Source of the DNA: JAHWKV01 sp040905365
GTDB lineage: Bacteria; Actinomycetota; CADDZG01; JAHWKV01
Length of the DNA stretch: 38,648 nucleotides
Reading direction: 5' to 3'
Assembly: GCA_040905365.1 (NCBI GenBank)
Contig: JBBDRQ010000037.1
Coordinates: 1 to 38,648 of the forward strand
Shown here: piece after piece, positions 8,678-15,268 of the stretch
How the letters are laid out: each line of letters opens with the position of its first letter
Numbering within the stretch: the stretch's first letter is position 1
Translations under genes and position numbers: made by a program
Notes under the pieces: model-generated
What the model saw: only the letters and a program-made list of their open reading frames with translations
Databases searched by the model: none
What the model was told of the DNA's origin: nothing

Positions 8678-9028
8678 ATGCAAGTCGAGCTGACCGCAGA
8701 CGCCGAGCAGATGCTTCGCCGCAAGGGCGGCACTCTCACCGTCGACTACATACGGCCCACCGGCTGAGGCAAGATTGCCGAGGTGTCGGTCGACACCTAC
8801 CTGAAAGGCAAAAACCTGGAGCCTTACCGGCGCGCGCTCGCGGGGGCGGATCTTCAGGTGCTGGTCGCTCCCGAGCTGCTCAAGCTCGCCACCGCGATGC
8901 GCATCCACGTCACGGGTTCGGTATTCAAGAAGCTCGCGGCAACCCTCAGCAACGGCTCGGGCCAAGATGAGGGCTGTGCGGTCTTCCAGGAACAGCTGGA
9001 CCGAGGGGAACCCTCCGACACATCTTGA
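8678..9028 (+). CDS. Candidate selenoprotein, CC/Se-motif or HesB-like small protein (Sec30)
   Basis: Reading from ATG 8678, which has a strong GAGAGGA site at 8664-8670, the frame meets TGA at 8765-8767 and then stays open with strongly coding GC-rich codons to TGA 9026-9028. Translated through, it gives 116 residues with the TGA at residue 30 in the context IRPTG-U-GKIAEV. The pattern of N-terminal helix, strand, glycine-flanked Cys/Sec and C-terminal strands resembles small CC/Se-motif or HesB-like proteins, in which Sec or Cys occupies this place (family recalled, not searched). A perfect hairpin with a GGTC loop begins 14 bases after the TGA (8781-8798). This fits the bacterial SECIS rules, so selenocysteine insertion is more likely than a nonsense mutation. 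No sel genes lie in the window. If not a selenoprotein, it is a pseudogene. Confidence 0.72.
8781..8798 (+). promoter_or_regulatory. Putative bacterial SECIS element
   Basis: AGGTGTC, loop GGTC, GACACCT: a perfect 7-bp stem with a four-base loop. The loop starts 21 bases after the in-frame TGA at 8765-8767. Bacterial SECIS elements need a stem of a few to 16 bp, a short loop with a G among its first two bases, and a loop about 16-37 bases from UGA; all hold here. The GGUC loop matches that of the Escherichia coli fdhF element as I remember it. A second small stem (GGCA/TGCC, 8768-8779) lies between. Confidence 0.7.
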
Positions 9029-9151
9029 CAGTAAATCTCACCGCGCAACGCCCGAACCTAAGCCGCTTGGCGCGGGCAAGGCAAGGCAGATGGAAGGCCC
9101 GCTCCGGCAAGTGCGCCGCGGATGCACCACTTAATTTAGGAACAGGCTAAG

Positions 9152-9421
9152 GTGAGTGACATGGAGGAAAGCACCGACACCATCCAGCGCTCCCTGTACT
9201 CCTGGGATCATGCCGAGTACCTAACGCTGCAAGAGCGGGATCTCGAACTCTACCGGCTAATCTGCGACCAGGTCGGGCGCGAACTGGACATTCTGATCGG
9301 ACATGGCAGCGTAAAGCTGGGGTACGGGCCGTGCCGGATCGAGCTTACCTGGAACGGCGACGACGAGGACCTGGTCGATCTGGTGCTCGACGGCGTGGAA
9401 ATGCTGGACAACCAGCGGTAG
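9152..9421 (+). CDS. Small acidic protein of unknown function, paralogue of 12239-12562
   Basis: An 89-residue acidic protein with no signal peptide or membrane segment. It shares an extended conserved core with the gene at 12239: SWD, then ERDxELYxLIC, GxELDIL, VKL and LTWNGDDEDL, followed by DLVL. The family is unknown to me; the conserved core suggests a helix followed by a small beta sheet ending in an acidic loop. The GTG at 9152 is used, but ATG 9161 preceded by AAGGTGAG is equally plausible and would remove three residues. The 123 bases before it show nothing recognisable. Confidence 0.7.
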   Translation: MSDMEESTDTIQRSLYSWDHAEYLTLQERDLELYRLICDQVGRELDILIGHGSVKLGYGPCRIELTWNGDDEDLVDLVLDGVEMLDNQR

Positions 9422-9544
9422 CTTTCTAGCCACCCGGTGCCCACATTGGACGGGCGAAACTATGCTGATGCCATGGAGGATGACCCGAAGGCTTCCGATG
9501 GCTGGTACTAGTCGAGACCCATGCAGACCTGCGGCTGTGCGGAC

Positions 9545-9802
9545 TCACTCCGCGCCCGACGGTGCCGATGAGCCCGGCACGACCAGCGCATCCTCGGCCG
9601 CCGAGGACAAGAAGCGGTAGCACCACTCCTCGGCAAACTTGCGGGAGCCCGCGAAGATCACCGGCACCTCGGGGTAGCGAACCGCCAGCCGGCCGAGCAT
9701 CCCCGCCATCCACGCGCCCCGTCCGTGCTGGGTTCGAAAGATATCCGGGCAACCACCCTCCACAACGACCGCGGCGCGGGGGATCTCGGCCAGCTTCTGC
9801 AT
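9545..9802 (-). pseudogene. ERCC4-type nuclease domain fragment
   Basis: The minus-strand frame reads MQKLAEIPRAAVVVEG, then GAWMAGMLGRLAVRYPEV and PVIFAGSRKFAEEWCYRFL, which I recognise as the C-terminal half of an actinobacterial ERCC4-domain protein. The N-terminal half, which carries the catalytic GDxxxxERK-type motif, is absent: upstream sequence runs straight into the promoter and start of the PLP decarboxylase on the other strand. About 86 residues remain. This is best read as a truncated, non-functional remnant. The bases between 9422 and 9544 contain nothing identifiable. Confidence 0.55.
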
Positions 9803-9869
9803 AGATGCGGGAGGACCGGGACCAGGTGTCCTTGAGCCCGGTCCTTTCATATGCACTCAAGGCGACCTC

Positions 9870-9875
9870 TATAAT
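9870..9875 (+). promoter_or_regulatory. -10 box for leaderless transcript
   Basis: A perfect TATAAT ends seven bases before the ATG at 9883, which has no ribosome binding site. This spacing puts the transcription start at or next to the A of the ATG, as in actinobacterial leaderless genes. No good -35 box is seen. Confidence 0.6.
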
Positions 9876-9882
9876 CCGCGGG

Positions 9883-11259
9883 ATGCCGGACCTTTCAGAC
9901 CTGCTGCAGTGGACCGCTCGGCGAATCGCTGCCTACCGCCAGGGCTTGGGCGACCGCGTCGTCGCTCCCGCCGTCGACCCGGGTCAGCTACGCGAGCGGC
10001 TCGGCGGCCCGCTGCCGGAGACGGGCACCGAACCCTCGGAGGTATTGGAGATCCTCGCCGGCGCAATCGAGCCCGCCCTGGTGGCAGGCGCCGGACCCCG
10101 CTACTACGGCTTTGTGGTCGGAGGCGCGCTGGACGCCGCCCTCGGCGCCGACATGCTCACCTCCGGGTGGGACCAGGTCGCTTTCAACTTCACCACCTCC
10201 CCTCCGGCCGCGGTAGTCGAAGAGGTGGCCGGCGAATGGCTAAAACAAGCCCTCGGGCTGCCGCCCGGAGCCTCCTTCGGGCTGGTCACCGGTGGTCAGG
10301 GCGCCAACACGGCCGGCCTGGCCGCCGCGCGCCACCAGATGCTGGCAAAAGTCGGGTGGGACGTGGAGAAGCAGGGTCTGATGGGGGCGCCGGCGATCCG
10401 GGTGGTGGCGAGCGAAGAGCGTCACGCCACCATCGATCGAGCGCTGCAGCTGCTCGGTATGGGGACGGACGCCGTCCAGCCGGTTGCCGCCGGACCCAAC
10501 GGCGCGATCGACCCCGGGGCCCTGGCTCGAACCCTCGACGACAGCCCCGCCGGACCGACCATCGTGTGCCTACAGTCCGGCAACGTCAACTCCGGGGCAT
10601 GCGACGACTTGGCCGCCGGGTGCAAGGCCGCGCGCCGGCACGGCGCCTGGGTGCATGTGGACGGCGCCTTCGGCCTGTGGGCGGCCGCCAACCCCTCCAC
10701 CCGGCACCTGGTGGAGGGGCTAGAAAAGGCCGACTCCTGGGCCGTCGACGGCCACAAGTGGCTTAACGTCCCTTACGACACGGGGTACGTGTTCTGCGCC
10801 GACCCGCAGGCACATGCGGCAGCGATGTCCTACCCGGAGGCCGCCTACCTGGTGGGGCACGGTCACAACCGGGCCCCCTCGGACTGGGTGCCGGAGTCCT
10901 CCCGGCGAGCCCGGGGCTTTGCCACCTGGGCGGCGCTGCGCGAGCTGGGCCTGCAGGGCCTGGCGGAGCTGGTCGGGCGCTGCTGCTCGCACGCCCGCCG
11001 CTTCGCAGAGCAGTTGAGCGCCGTCGACGGGGTCGAGATCGGCAACGACGTCGTGCTCAATCAGGTTCTGGTGAGCTTCGGCTCGCAGGAACGAACCGAC
11101 CGAGTGATCAACGCCGTCCAGCAGGAAGGCACCTGCTGGGCCGGCGGCACCACCTGGAAAGGCCGGCGCTACATGCGCATCTCGGTATCCAACTGGTCCA
11201 CCACCGTCGCCGACGTCGACCGCTCGGTCGAGGCGATCAAAGCCGCACTGGTGCCGTGA
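9883..11259 (+). CDS. Pyridoxal-dependent decarboxylase / aminotransferase-like enzyme
   Basis: A 458-residue PLP enzyme of fold type I, group II decarboxylase family (relatives act on aromatic amino acids, glutamate or diaminobutyrate). The Schiff-base lysine is K292 in SWAVDGHKWLNVPYDTG. The PLP-ring aspartate and adjacent alanine occur in HVDGAFGLWA, and the phosphate-binding TGGQGAN segment precedes them. The substrate cannot be told from the sequence. ATG 9883 is chosen because a perfect -10 box sits seven bases upstream and homology begins there; the frame is open to 9805. It stands alone, downstream of the ERCC4 remnant on the opposite strand. Confidence 0.87.
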   Translation: MPDLSDLLQWTARRIAAYRQGLGDRVVAPAVDPGQLRERLGGPLPETGTEPSEVLEILAGAIEPALVAGAGPRYYGFVVGGALDAALGADMLTSGWDQVAFNFTTSPPAAVVEEVAGEWLKQALGLPPGASFGLVTGGQGANTAGLAAARHQMLAKVGWDVEKQGLMGAPAIRVVASEERHATIDRALQLLGMGTDAVQPVAAGPNGAIDPGALARTLDDSPAGPTIVCLQSGNVNSGACDDLAAGCKAARRHGAWVHVDGAFGLWAAANPSTRHLVEGLEKADSWAVDGHKWLNVPYDTGYVFCADPQAHAAAMSYPEAAYLVGHGHNRAPSDWVPESSRRARGFATWAALRELGLQGLAELVGRCCSHARRFAEQLSAVDGVEIGNDVVLNQVLVSFGSQERTDRVINAVQQEGTCWAGGTTWKGRRYMRISVSNWSTTVADVDRSVEAIKAALVP

Positions 11260-11633
11260 CCACCAACCTTCGGGGCGTTTGGCGGCGTGAGCTGCCCCCT
11301 GGCTGCGTTCTCCCTCACACCGTTAGGGCGAAGCTAGCGGCGCTCAGTGCGGCCTTGCCAGGAAACACCTCCCGCGCTCCAAACCTCGCAAACGTTAGTG
11401 GTCACGGCACTGGCCGGCTCCGGGCCGGGGGCCGCATAGGCCCTGGCCGCACAAGGACGTCCCCGATCAACCGGCAAACAGCTCGACGAACCTGCGCAGG
11501 ATGGACTGGGGGTGTACCACCAGGCTGTGCCCGGGCCTTCAGCACGTCCGCGGCGCGCTCGACGCTACGCGTGCCCAGCAGCAGGTACGGTGTCGTAGGG
11601 TCAGATCCAACGGTCGAGGGCGCGGTAGCCGCG
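11260..11633 (-). other. Gene-poor stretch with a decayed minus-strand remnant
   Basis: No intact gene. On the minus strand between about 11600 and 11466, two frames give plausible protein pieces (PYLLLGTRSVERAADVLKAR, then HSLVVHPQSILRRFVELFAG followed by a stop) that join only with a frameshift near 11545. This looks like the C-terminal end of a lost gene I cannot name. The rest shows GC-rich inverted runs without a clear terminator. Confidence 0.25.
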
Positions 11634-11933
11634 TCAGGCCAGGTCGAATGCAGCGCTGAGCGCCTCGGTGAGCTGCGTTTCCTGTACCGGCAGGAGGAAA
11701 CCTATCTGGTCGCGCAACGCCGCTTTGGGTACGGTGACGACGTTGTCGCAGCTGACTACCGCCGCATGGTCCAACCCGTTGTCCAGCCCGACCGGAACCT
11801 CCGAGGAGAGCCCACGAATGGTGCTTGTGATGGGGGCAACGCTTATCCGGTTCAGGTACGGACGGACCTGCTCCCGGGTCAAAATCAGCACCGGGCGAAT
11901 CTTGTCGAGCTGTGCGGTGTAGATTGGCCGCAT
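11634..11933 (-). CDS. mazF: MazF/PemK family endoribonuclease toxin
   Basis: A 99-residue toxin of the MazF/PemK fold, predicted to cleave mRNA at short motifs. Family features: N-terminal MRPIYTAQLDKIRPVLILTR, VAPITSTIRGLSSEV with the conserved Thr-Ser pair, VVSCDNVVTVPK and IGFLLP. It is full length for the actinobacterial subgroup. Its ATG shares an A with the antitoxin stop (TGATG), so the two are translationally coupled, antitoxin first, which is the normal order. A GTG one codon upstream (11936) is possible but would overlap further. Confidence 0.9.
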   Translation of the reverse strand: MRPIYTAQLDKIRPVLILTREQVRPYLNRISVAPITSTIRGLSSEVPVGLDNGLDHAAVVSCDNVVTVPKAALRDQIGFLLPVQETQLTEALSAAFDLA

Positions 11934-12169
11934 CACTCAAGGTCATCGTTAGGAAGTCCGGCGACGAAGCCGGCAAGGCTGTCCAAATCGGCATCCGCTG
12001 CTGCCTTCGCCAAGATTTCGGCGTCGGCCGCGGCCCTCTCACGTCGACGGGCCTGTTCCAGCGCCCTAGCCACTACCGCCGCCCGGCTGGAGGCCTCACC
12101 GCTTTTGACGAGACCGTCGACGAACTCCACCAGGTCATCCGGTAGACGGACCGCAATTTGCTTACTCAT
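11933..12169 (-). CDS. mazE: Ribbon-helix-helix antitoxin, MazE-type partner
   Basis: A 78-residue antitoxin. The N-terminus (SKQIAVRLPDDLVEFVDGLV) is a ribbon-helix-helix DNA-binding arm, followed by a long charged helix (RRRERAAADAEILAKAAADAD) and an acidic C-terminal tail that should wrap the toxin. The family is CopG-like rather than the AbrB-type MazE of Escherichia coli. Its ATG lies inside one arm of a 26-bp palindrome (12168-12193), and a TACCAT -10-like box sits six bases before the ATG, so the transcript is probably leaderless and autorepressed. Confidence 0.86.
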   Translation of the reverse strand: MSKQIAVRLPDDLVEFVDGLVKSGEASSRAAVVARALEQARRRERAAADAEILAKAAADADLDSLAGFVAGLPNDDLE

Positions 12170-12193
12170 CCCAAAATGGTACCACTATGGGAT
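12168..12193. promoter_or_regulatory. Palindromic operator of the toxin-antitoxin operon
   Basis: A 26-bp interrupted palindrome centred at 12180.5: arms ATCCCA (12168-12173) and TGGGAT (12188-12193) flank a perfect core TGGTACCA (12177-12184). It overlaps the antitoxin start codon and its -10-like TACCAT (minus strand, 12181-12176). Ribbon-helix-helix antitoxins commonly repress their own operon through such sites; binding here is inferred. Confidence 0.6.
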
Positions 12194-12226
12194 GCGATCG
12201 GCAGGCGAACCAGACGCGGCACGCTT

Positions 12227-12232
12227 TAATGT
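12227..12232 (+). promoter_or_regulatory. -10 box for leaderless transcript
   Basis: TAATGT fits the actinobacterial TANNNT -10 consensus and ends six bases before ATG 12239, which lacks a ribosome binding site. It is the same arrangement as at 9870-9875 and in front of the antitoxin. Confidence 0.45.
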
Positions 12233-12238
12233 AGCTGC

Positions 12239-12562
12239 ATGAACGAGGATCCGCACGACGAGCGGTTTAACTCCATCTCGGACTTCTACGGCAAGAAGGT
12301 CGGACGGGAATCGGATCCCCTTCAGGATGCGCTGCATAGCTGGGACCTCGACGAGTATCAGCCGCTGCGGGAGCGGGACATCGAGCTGTACCTGCTCATC
12401 TGCAACCAGCTCGGGTTCGAACTCGACATATTGCTGGGCGCCGGCTGCGTCAAGCTGCAGCACAACCACCGCCACATCGTGCTGACCTGGAACGGTGATG
12501 ACGAGGACCTGCTGGATCTGGTTCTGGAGGGTGCTTCGTTGGTTTCCGGCGGCGACGCCTAG
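12239..12562 (+). CDS. Small acidic protein of unknown function, paralogue of 9152-9421
   Basis: A 107-residue acidic soluble protein sharing SWDxxEY, LxERDxELYxLIC, QxGxELDIL, GxVKL and LTWNGDDEDLxDLVL with the gene at 9152, but with a longer N-terminus of about 17 residues (containing FNSISDFYGKKVG) and a short divergent tail. The two copies flank the decarboxylase and toxin-antitoxin block in the same orientation. Similarity also holds at the DNA level in the WNGDDEDL region, so the duplication is either recent or under strong constraint. The function is unknown. The leaderless start at ATG 12239 is supported by the -10 box just upstream. Confidence 0.72.
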   Translation: MNEDPHDERFNSISDFYGKKVGRESDPLQDALHSWDLDEYQPLRERDIELYLLICNQLGFELDILLGAGCVKLQHNHRHIVLTWNGDDEDLLDLVLEGASLVSGGDA

Positions 12563-12629
12563 GACATGGACTCCCGAATTGGTGTCCTTTAGCATGCAAT
12601 TGACCCAACCGGGCGACTCGGAGGTTCAA

Positions 12630-14114
12630 ATGGGCAAGGGCAGGATTTTCACGATCACGATGGCGGCCGTAGTGGCCGCCCTACTAGGTGCCTGCGGTGG
12701 CGGCGACTCGCCCTCTGGAGGGCAAAACGGCACAGGTGGCGATTCCGTTATCCCCGACCTGGTTTCCAAAGACAATCTCCCGCCGGCTCCCGACGACGAG
12801 GTCAACGTGGCCCTAGCGCCCGAGATGCCGCCGCCGATAGAGCGTAGCGACCCGGCCTTTGTCGACGTCGAGTTCGAGGTGGTCGAAAACGTATCCACGA
12901 TCGATCCCCAGAAAGGGACCGAGCACGAGACCTGGGGGTACCGGATTGTCGACGGTCCCGACACCACCGTGGTCGGCACCCCGGGGCCGGTGATCCGCGC
13001 CCGCGTAGGGGACATGCTGCGCTTTACCATCACCAACCCCGAAGGCAACTCGCAACCCCACAACGTTGACTTCCACGCGGTGACGGGCCAGGGGGGTGGC
13101 GCCGAGGCGACCACGGTTTTGCCCGGCGAGACCCGGACCATCGAGGCCCGGCTGCTGTACCCAGGGTTCTTCATGTACCACTGCGCCTACGGCGACGTCC
13201 CCGCGCACATCGCCCACGGTATGTCCGGTGGGATTCTGGTCGACCCCGCTACACCTCTGCCCGAGGTGGATCATGAGTGGTACATGGTGCAGTCCGAGTA
13301 CTACGTCGCTGGCGACGGAGGCCTCGATCGCAACGCGGTTACCGACGAGAACCCCAGCCACGTCGTGTTCAACGGGGCCGTCGGCGCTCTCACCGGCGAC
13401 AACGCGCTGCAGATGCAGGTGGGCGAAAGCGCCCGAATCTACTTTGTCAACGCCGGGCTCAACCTCATCTCGAGCTTCCATCCCATCGGCTCGCACTGGG
13501 ACGCGGTCTATCCCGAGGGCGCCCTGCTCAACGAGCCGATTCGCGGATCTCAGACCACCCTGGTCCCCGCCGGCGGCGGAACCGTCGTCGAGTTGATCGG
13601 GCAGGTGCCCCAGACCGTGGTACTGGTCGACCACGCGCTGGCCCGCGCCTTTGACAAGGGGGCCATCGGACAAATCGTGATCGACGGCGAGGAGGATCCG
13701 GAGATCTTTAGGGAGGTCGAGCCGCGCGCCGGAGCGGGAGAGGGAGCCGGCGACGGTCAGGACCGGGAGGCGGAGGTCGTACCGTCACCGGAGCCGGCTG
13801 GAACCGACCACGCCGTCGCGATCCTGGAGGGCTCGGGCGACTTTCAGGACGACGACGCAGCCGATGAGTTCGCCGAAACGGAGAGCCCGGGCGACTACTC
13901 CGCAAACGAGCTCGAGGTGCAGGTGGGCGACACCGTCACCTGGACCAACGAGGACACGCTGGCGCACACGGTCACCGACGAGGGCGGAGAATTCGACTCG
14001 GGCTTCCTCAACACAGGGGAAAGCTTCTCACGCACCTTCGACGAGCCGGGCGAGTTCGAGTATTTCTGCACGCCGCACCCATGGATGCGCGCCAGGGTGA
14101 TCGTGTCCGGATAG
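12630..14114 (+). CDS. nirK: Copper nitrite reductase fused to a C-terminal cupredoxin, lipoprotein
   Basis: Reduces nitrite to nitric oxide outside the membrane. All copper ligands are present: type 1 site H144, C185, H193, M198; type 2 site H149, H184, H335; catalytic Asp147 and His284. After about residue 350 a Glu/Pro-rich linker of about 60 residues leads to a plastocyanin-like domain with its own type 1 site (H446, C480, H483, M486), a built-in electron donor. A lipobox (LLGAC, Cys22) anchors it to the membrane. ATG 12630 follows GGAGG at 12620-12624; earlier in-frame starts lack a binding site. Length is 494 residues. No nor or nos genes are seen nearby. Confidence 0.93.
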   Translation: MGKGRIFTITMAAVVAALLGACGGGDSPSGGQNGTGGDSVIPDLVSKDNLPPAPDDEVNVALAPEMPPPIERSDPAFVDVEFEVVENVSTIDPQKGTEHETWGYRIVDGPDTTVVGTPGPVIRARVGDMLRFTITNPEGNSQPHNVDFHAVTGQGGGAEATTVLPGETRTIEARLLYPGFFMYHCAYGDVPAHIAHGMSGGILVDPATPLPEVDHEWYMVQSEYYVAGDGGLDRNAVTDENPSHVVFNGAVGALTGDNALQMQVGESARIYFVNAGLNLISSFHPIGSHWDAVYPEGALLNEPIRGSQTTLVPAGGGTVVELIGQVPQTVVLVDHALARAFDKGAIGQIVIDGEEDPEIFREVEPRAGAGEGAGDGQDREAEVVPSPEPAGTDHAVAILEGSGDFQDDDAADEFAETESPGDYSANELEVQVGDTVTWTNEDTLAHTVTDEGGEFDSGFLNTGESFSRTFDEPGEFEYFCTPHPWMRARVIVSG

Positions 14115-14126
14115 CGCTACGGCGCC

Positions 14127-15052
14127 TCACACGCTGCCGATACCAATGTTGACGTCGGTGCTCAGCACCGCCCCGGAGCCGTCCCAGCGCTCTGCAAGCA
14201 TGCCGTCCAGCACCTTGCGAACATCGTCGGTCTGCGCGGGGGTGAGGCCCCCGGTAATTGCACAGCGATCGGGTTGCTGGAGCGGATCATGTCCCAGAAC
14301 CTGGCCGTGGACTCAAACTCCATGCGCCAGGTGACCGTCTTTACGATGACGTTCTGCAAACCGGCGCCGGTGAGCTCACGCTGCATCTTTTGTGGGTCGG
14401 CAAGCTGAAACGGCAGCGGCGGCGGGTCCATCGGCGGCGGGGTGAAACCGGTTACCGCCGTCTTCATCGCGCCCATGAAGACCGTCAAGAACTCGGCTCG
14501 GTCGAGAGCCCCGAACGCCGCGATCACCACCCGGCCGCCGGGCTTGGTGACCCGTGCTATTTCCCGCAACCCCTGCTGCAGATCGGGAAACAGGGAAACG
14601 CCGTTCAGTGAGGCCGCCACATCGAAGCCGTCGTCGGCCAGCTCCAGGGCGCACCCGTCCATCACCCGGCCCTGCAGGTTCGTAAGCTCCTCAGCGCGGG
14701 CCCGAGCGGTTAGCCGTTCGATCATCGCCGGGGCAAGGTCCACGGCCAGCACGTTAATTCCCCGCCGGGCCGCGGCGATGGCCACCGCCCCGCTGCCTGA
14801 GCCGACGTCCAGCAGGCGGATCCCGTGCGGCAGATCGGCATGGTCGAGTACCTGCTCGGCGAAGCGCATCGTCACCGCAGTGGCATGCCGGTCGAAATTG
14901 GGGGCGATGGCCTCCCAGGCATCGCGTATCTGCGCGGTGGTGGGAATACCGGCCGCATTCACCCGCCGGTCCACCACCGTCAAACCGGCCAGCACTCGCT
15001 CGCGCAGTTGCCGACCTGCCTCTTGGCGCTGCTCAGTCCGCTGTGCGCTCAT
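14127..15052 (-). CDS. Class I SAM-dependent methyltransferase, frameshifted near the C-terminus
   Basis: Rossmann-fold methyltransferase. Motif I reads LLDVGSGSGAVAIAAARRG, followed by the acidic VLAVDLAPAMIERL and the VTKPGGRVVIAAFG strand; the substrate is unknown. ATG 15052 has AAGGAGAG upstream and is preferred over the ATG at 15094. The frame it starts in continues to 14162 with an implausible Pro/Arg/Cys tail after SSNPIAVQ. A neighbouring frame from about 14260 encodes ITGGLTPAQTDDVRKVLDGM and ends GAVLSTDVNIGIGSV at 14127, which looks like the real C-terminus. One base has been lost near 14260-14266, through mutation or sequencing error. Only the last 40-45 residues are affected. Confidence 0.78.
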
Positions 15053-15172
15053 GACCGCACTCTCCTTCCGAGGTCGACCCGTCTGTTTGGTCACTTACCT
15101 AGGAGCAAAGATACGGCGGCGCTTTAGTCACTCGCATCGGCCGAATTGCCCAAGTATCAGGGATTGCTGAAA

Positions 15173-15199
15173 ATGGGTGATTCTGCGCATGGGTGATTC
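15173..15199 (+). repeat. Direct repeat of ATGGGTGATTC
   Basis: ATGGGTGATTC occurs at 15173-15183 and 15189-15199, 16 bases apart, upstream of the TrpB2 gene and of a TTTAAT -10-like box at about 15225. It may be a regulator site or a chance short duplication. Confidence 0.35.
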
Positions 15200-15268
15200 G
15201 ATTAGGCGCACGGCACGCCACGCGCTTTAATTGGCGACGAGCCTGTGGACTAGTCAAGGAGGAACCCC

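Noticed and set aside
8765..8767. Simple nonsense mutation making the 8678-9028 gene a pseudogene
   Set aside because: The downstream frame keeps strong coding character, no other lesion is present, and a SECIS-like hairpin lies at the required distance. It is kept as the alternative explanation.
9426..9860. 144-residue minus-strand ORF over the ERCC4 remnant
   Set aside because: It is in the wrong frame: the family-like residues are in the other frame (9545-9802), and this one is Gly/Arg-rich shadow.
11256..12242. Long plus-strand open frame covering the toxin-antitoxin genes
   Set aside because: It has no binding site and an implausible Arg/Ser/Pro-rich composition, and the minus-strand MazF and antitoxin genes explain the same DNA.
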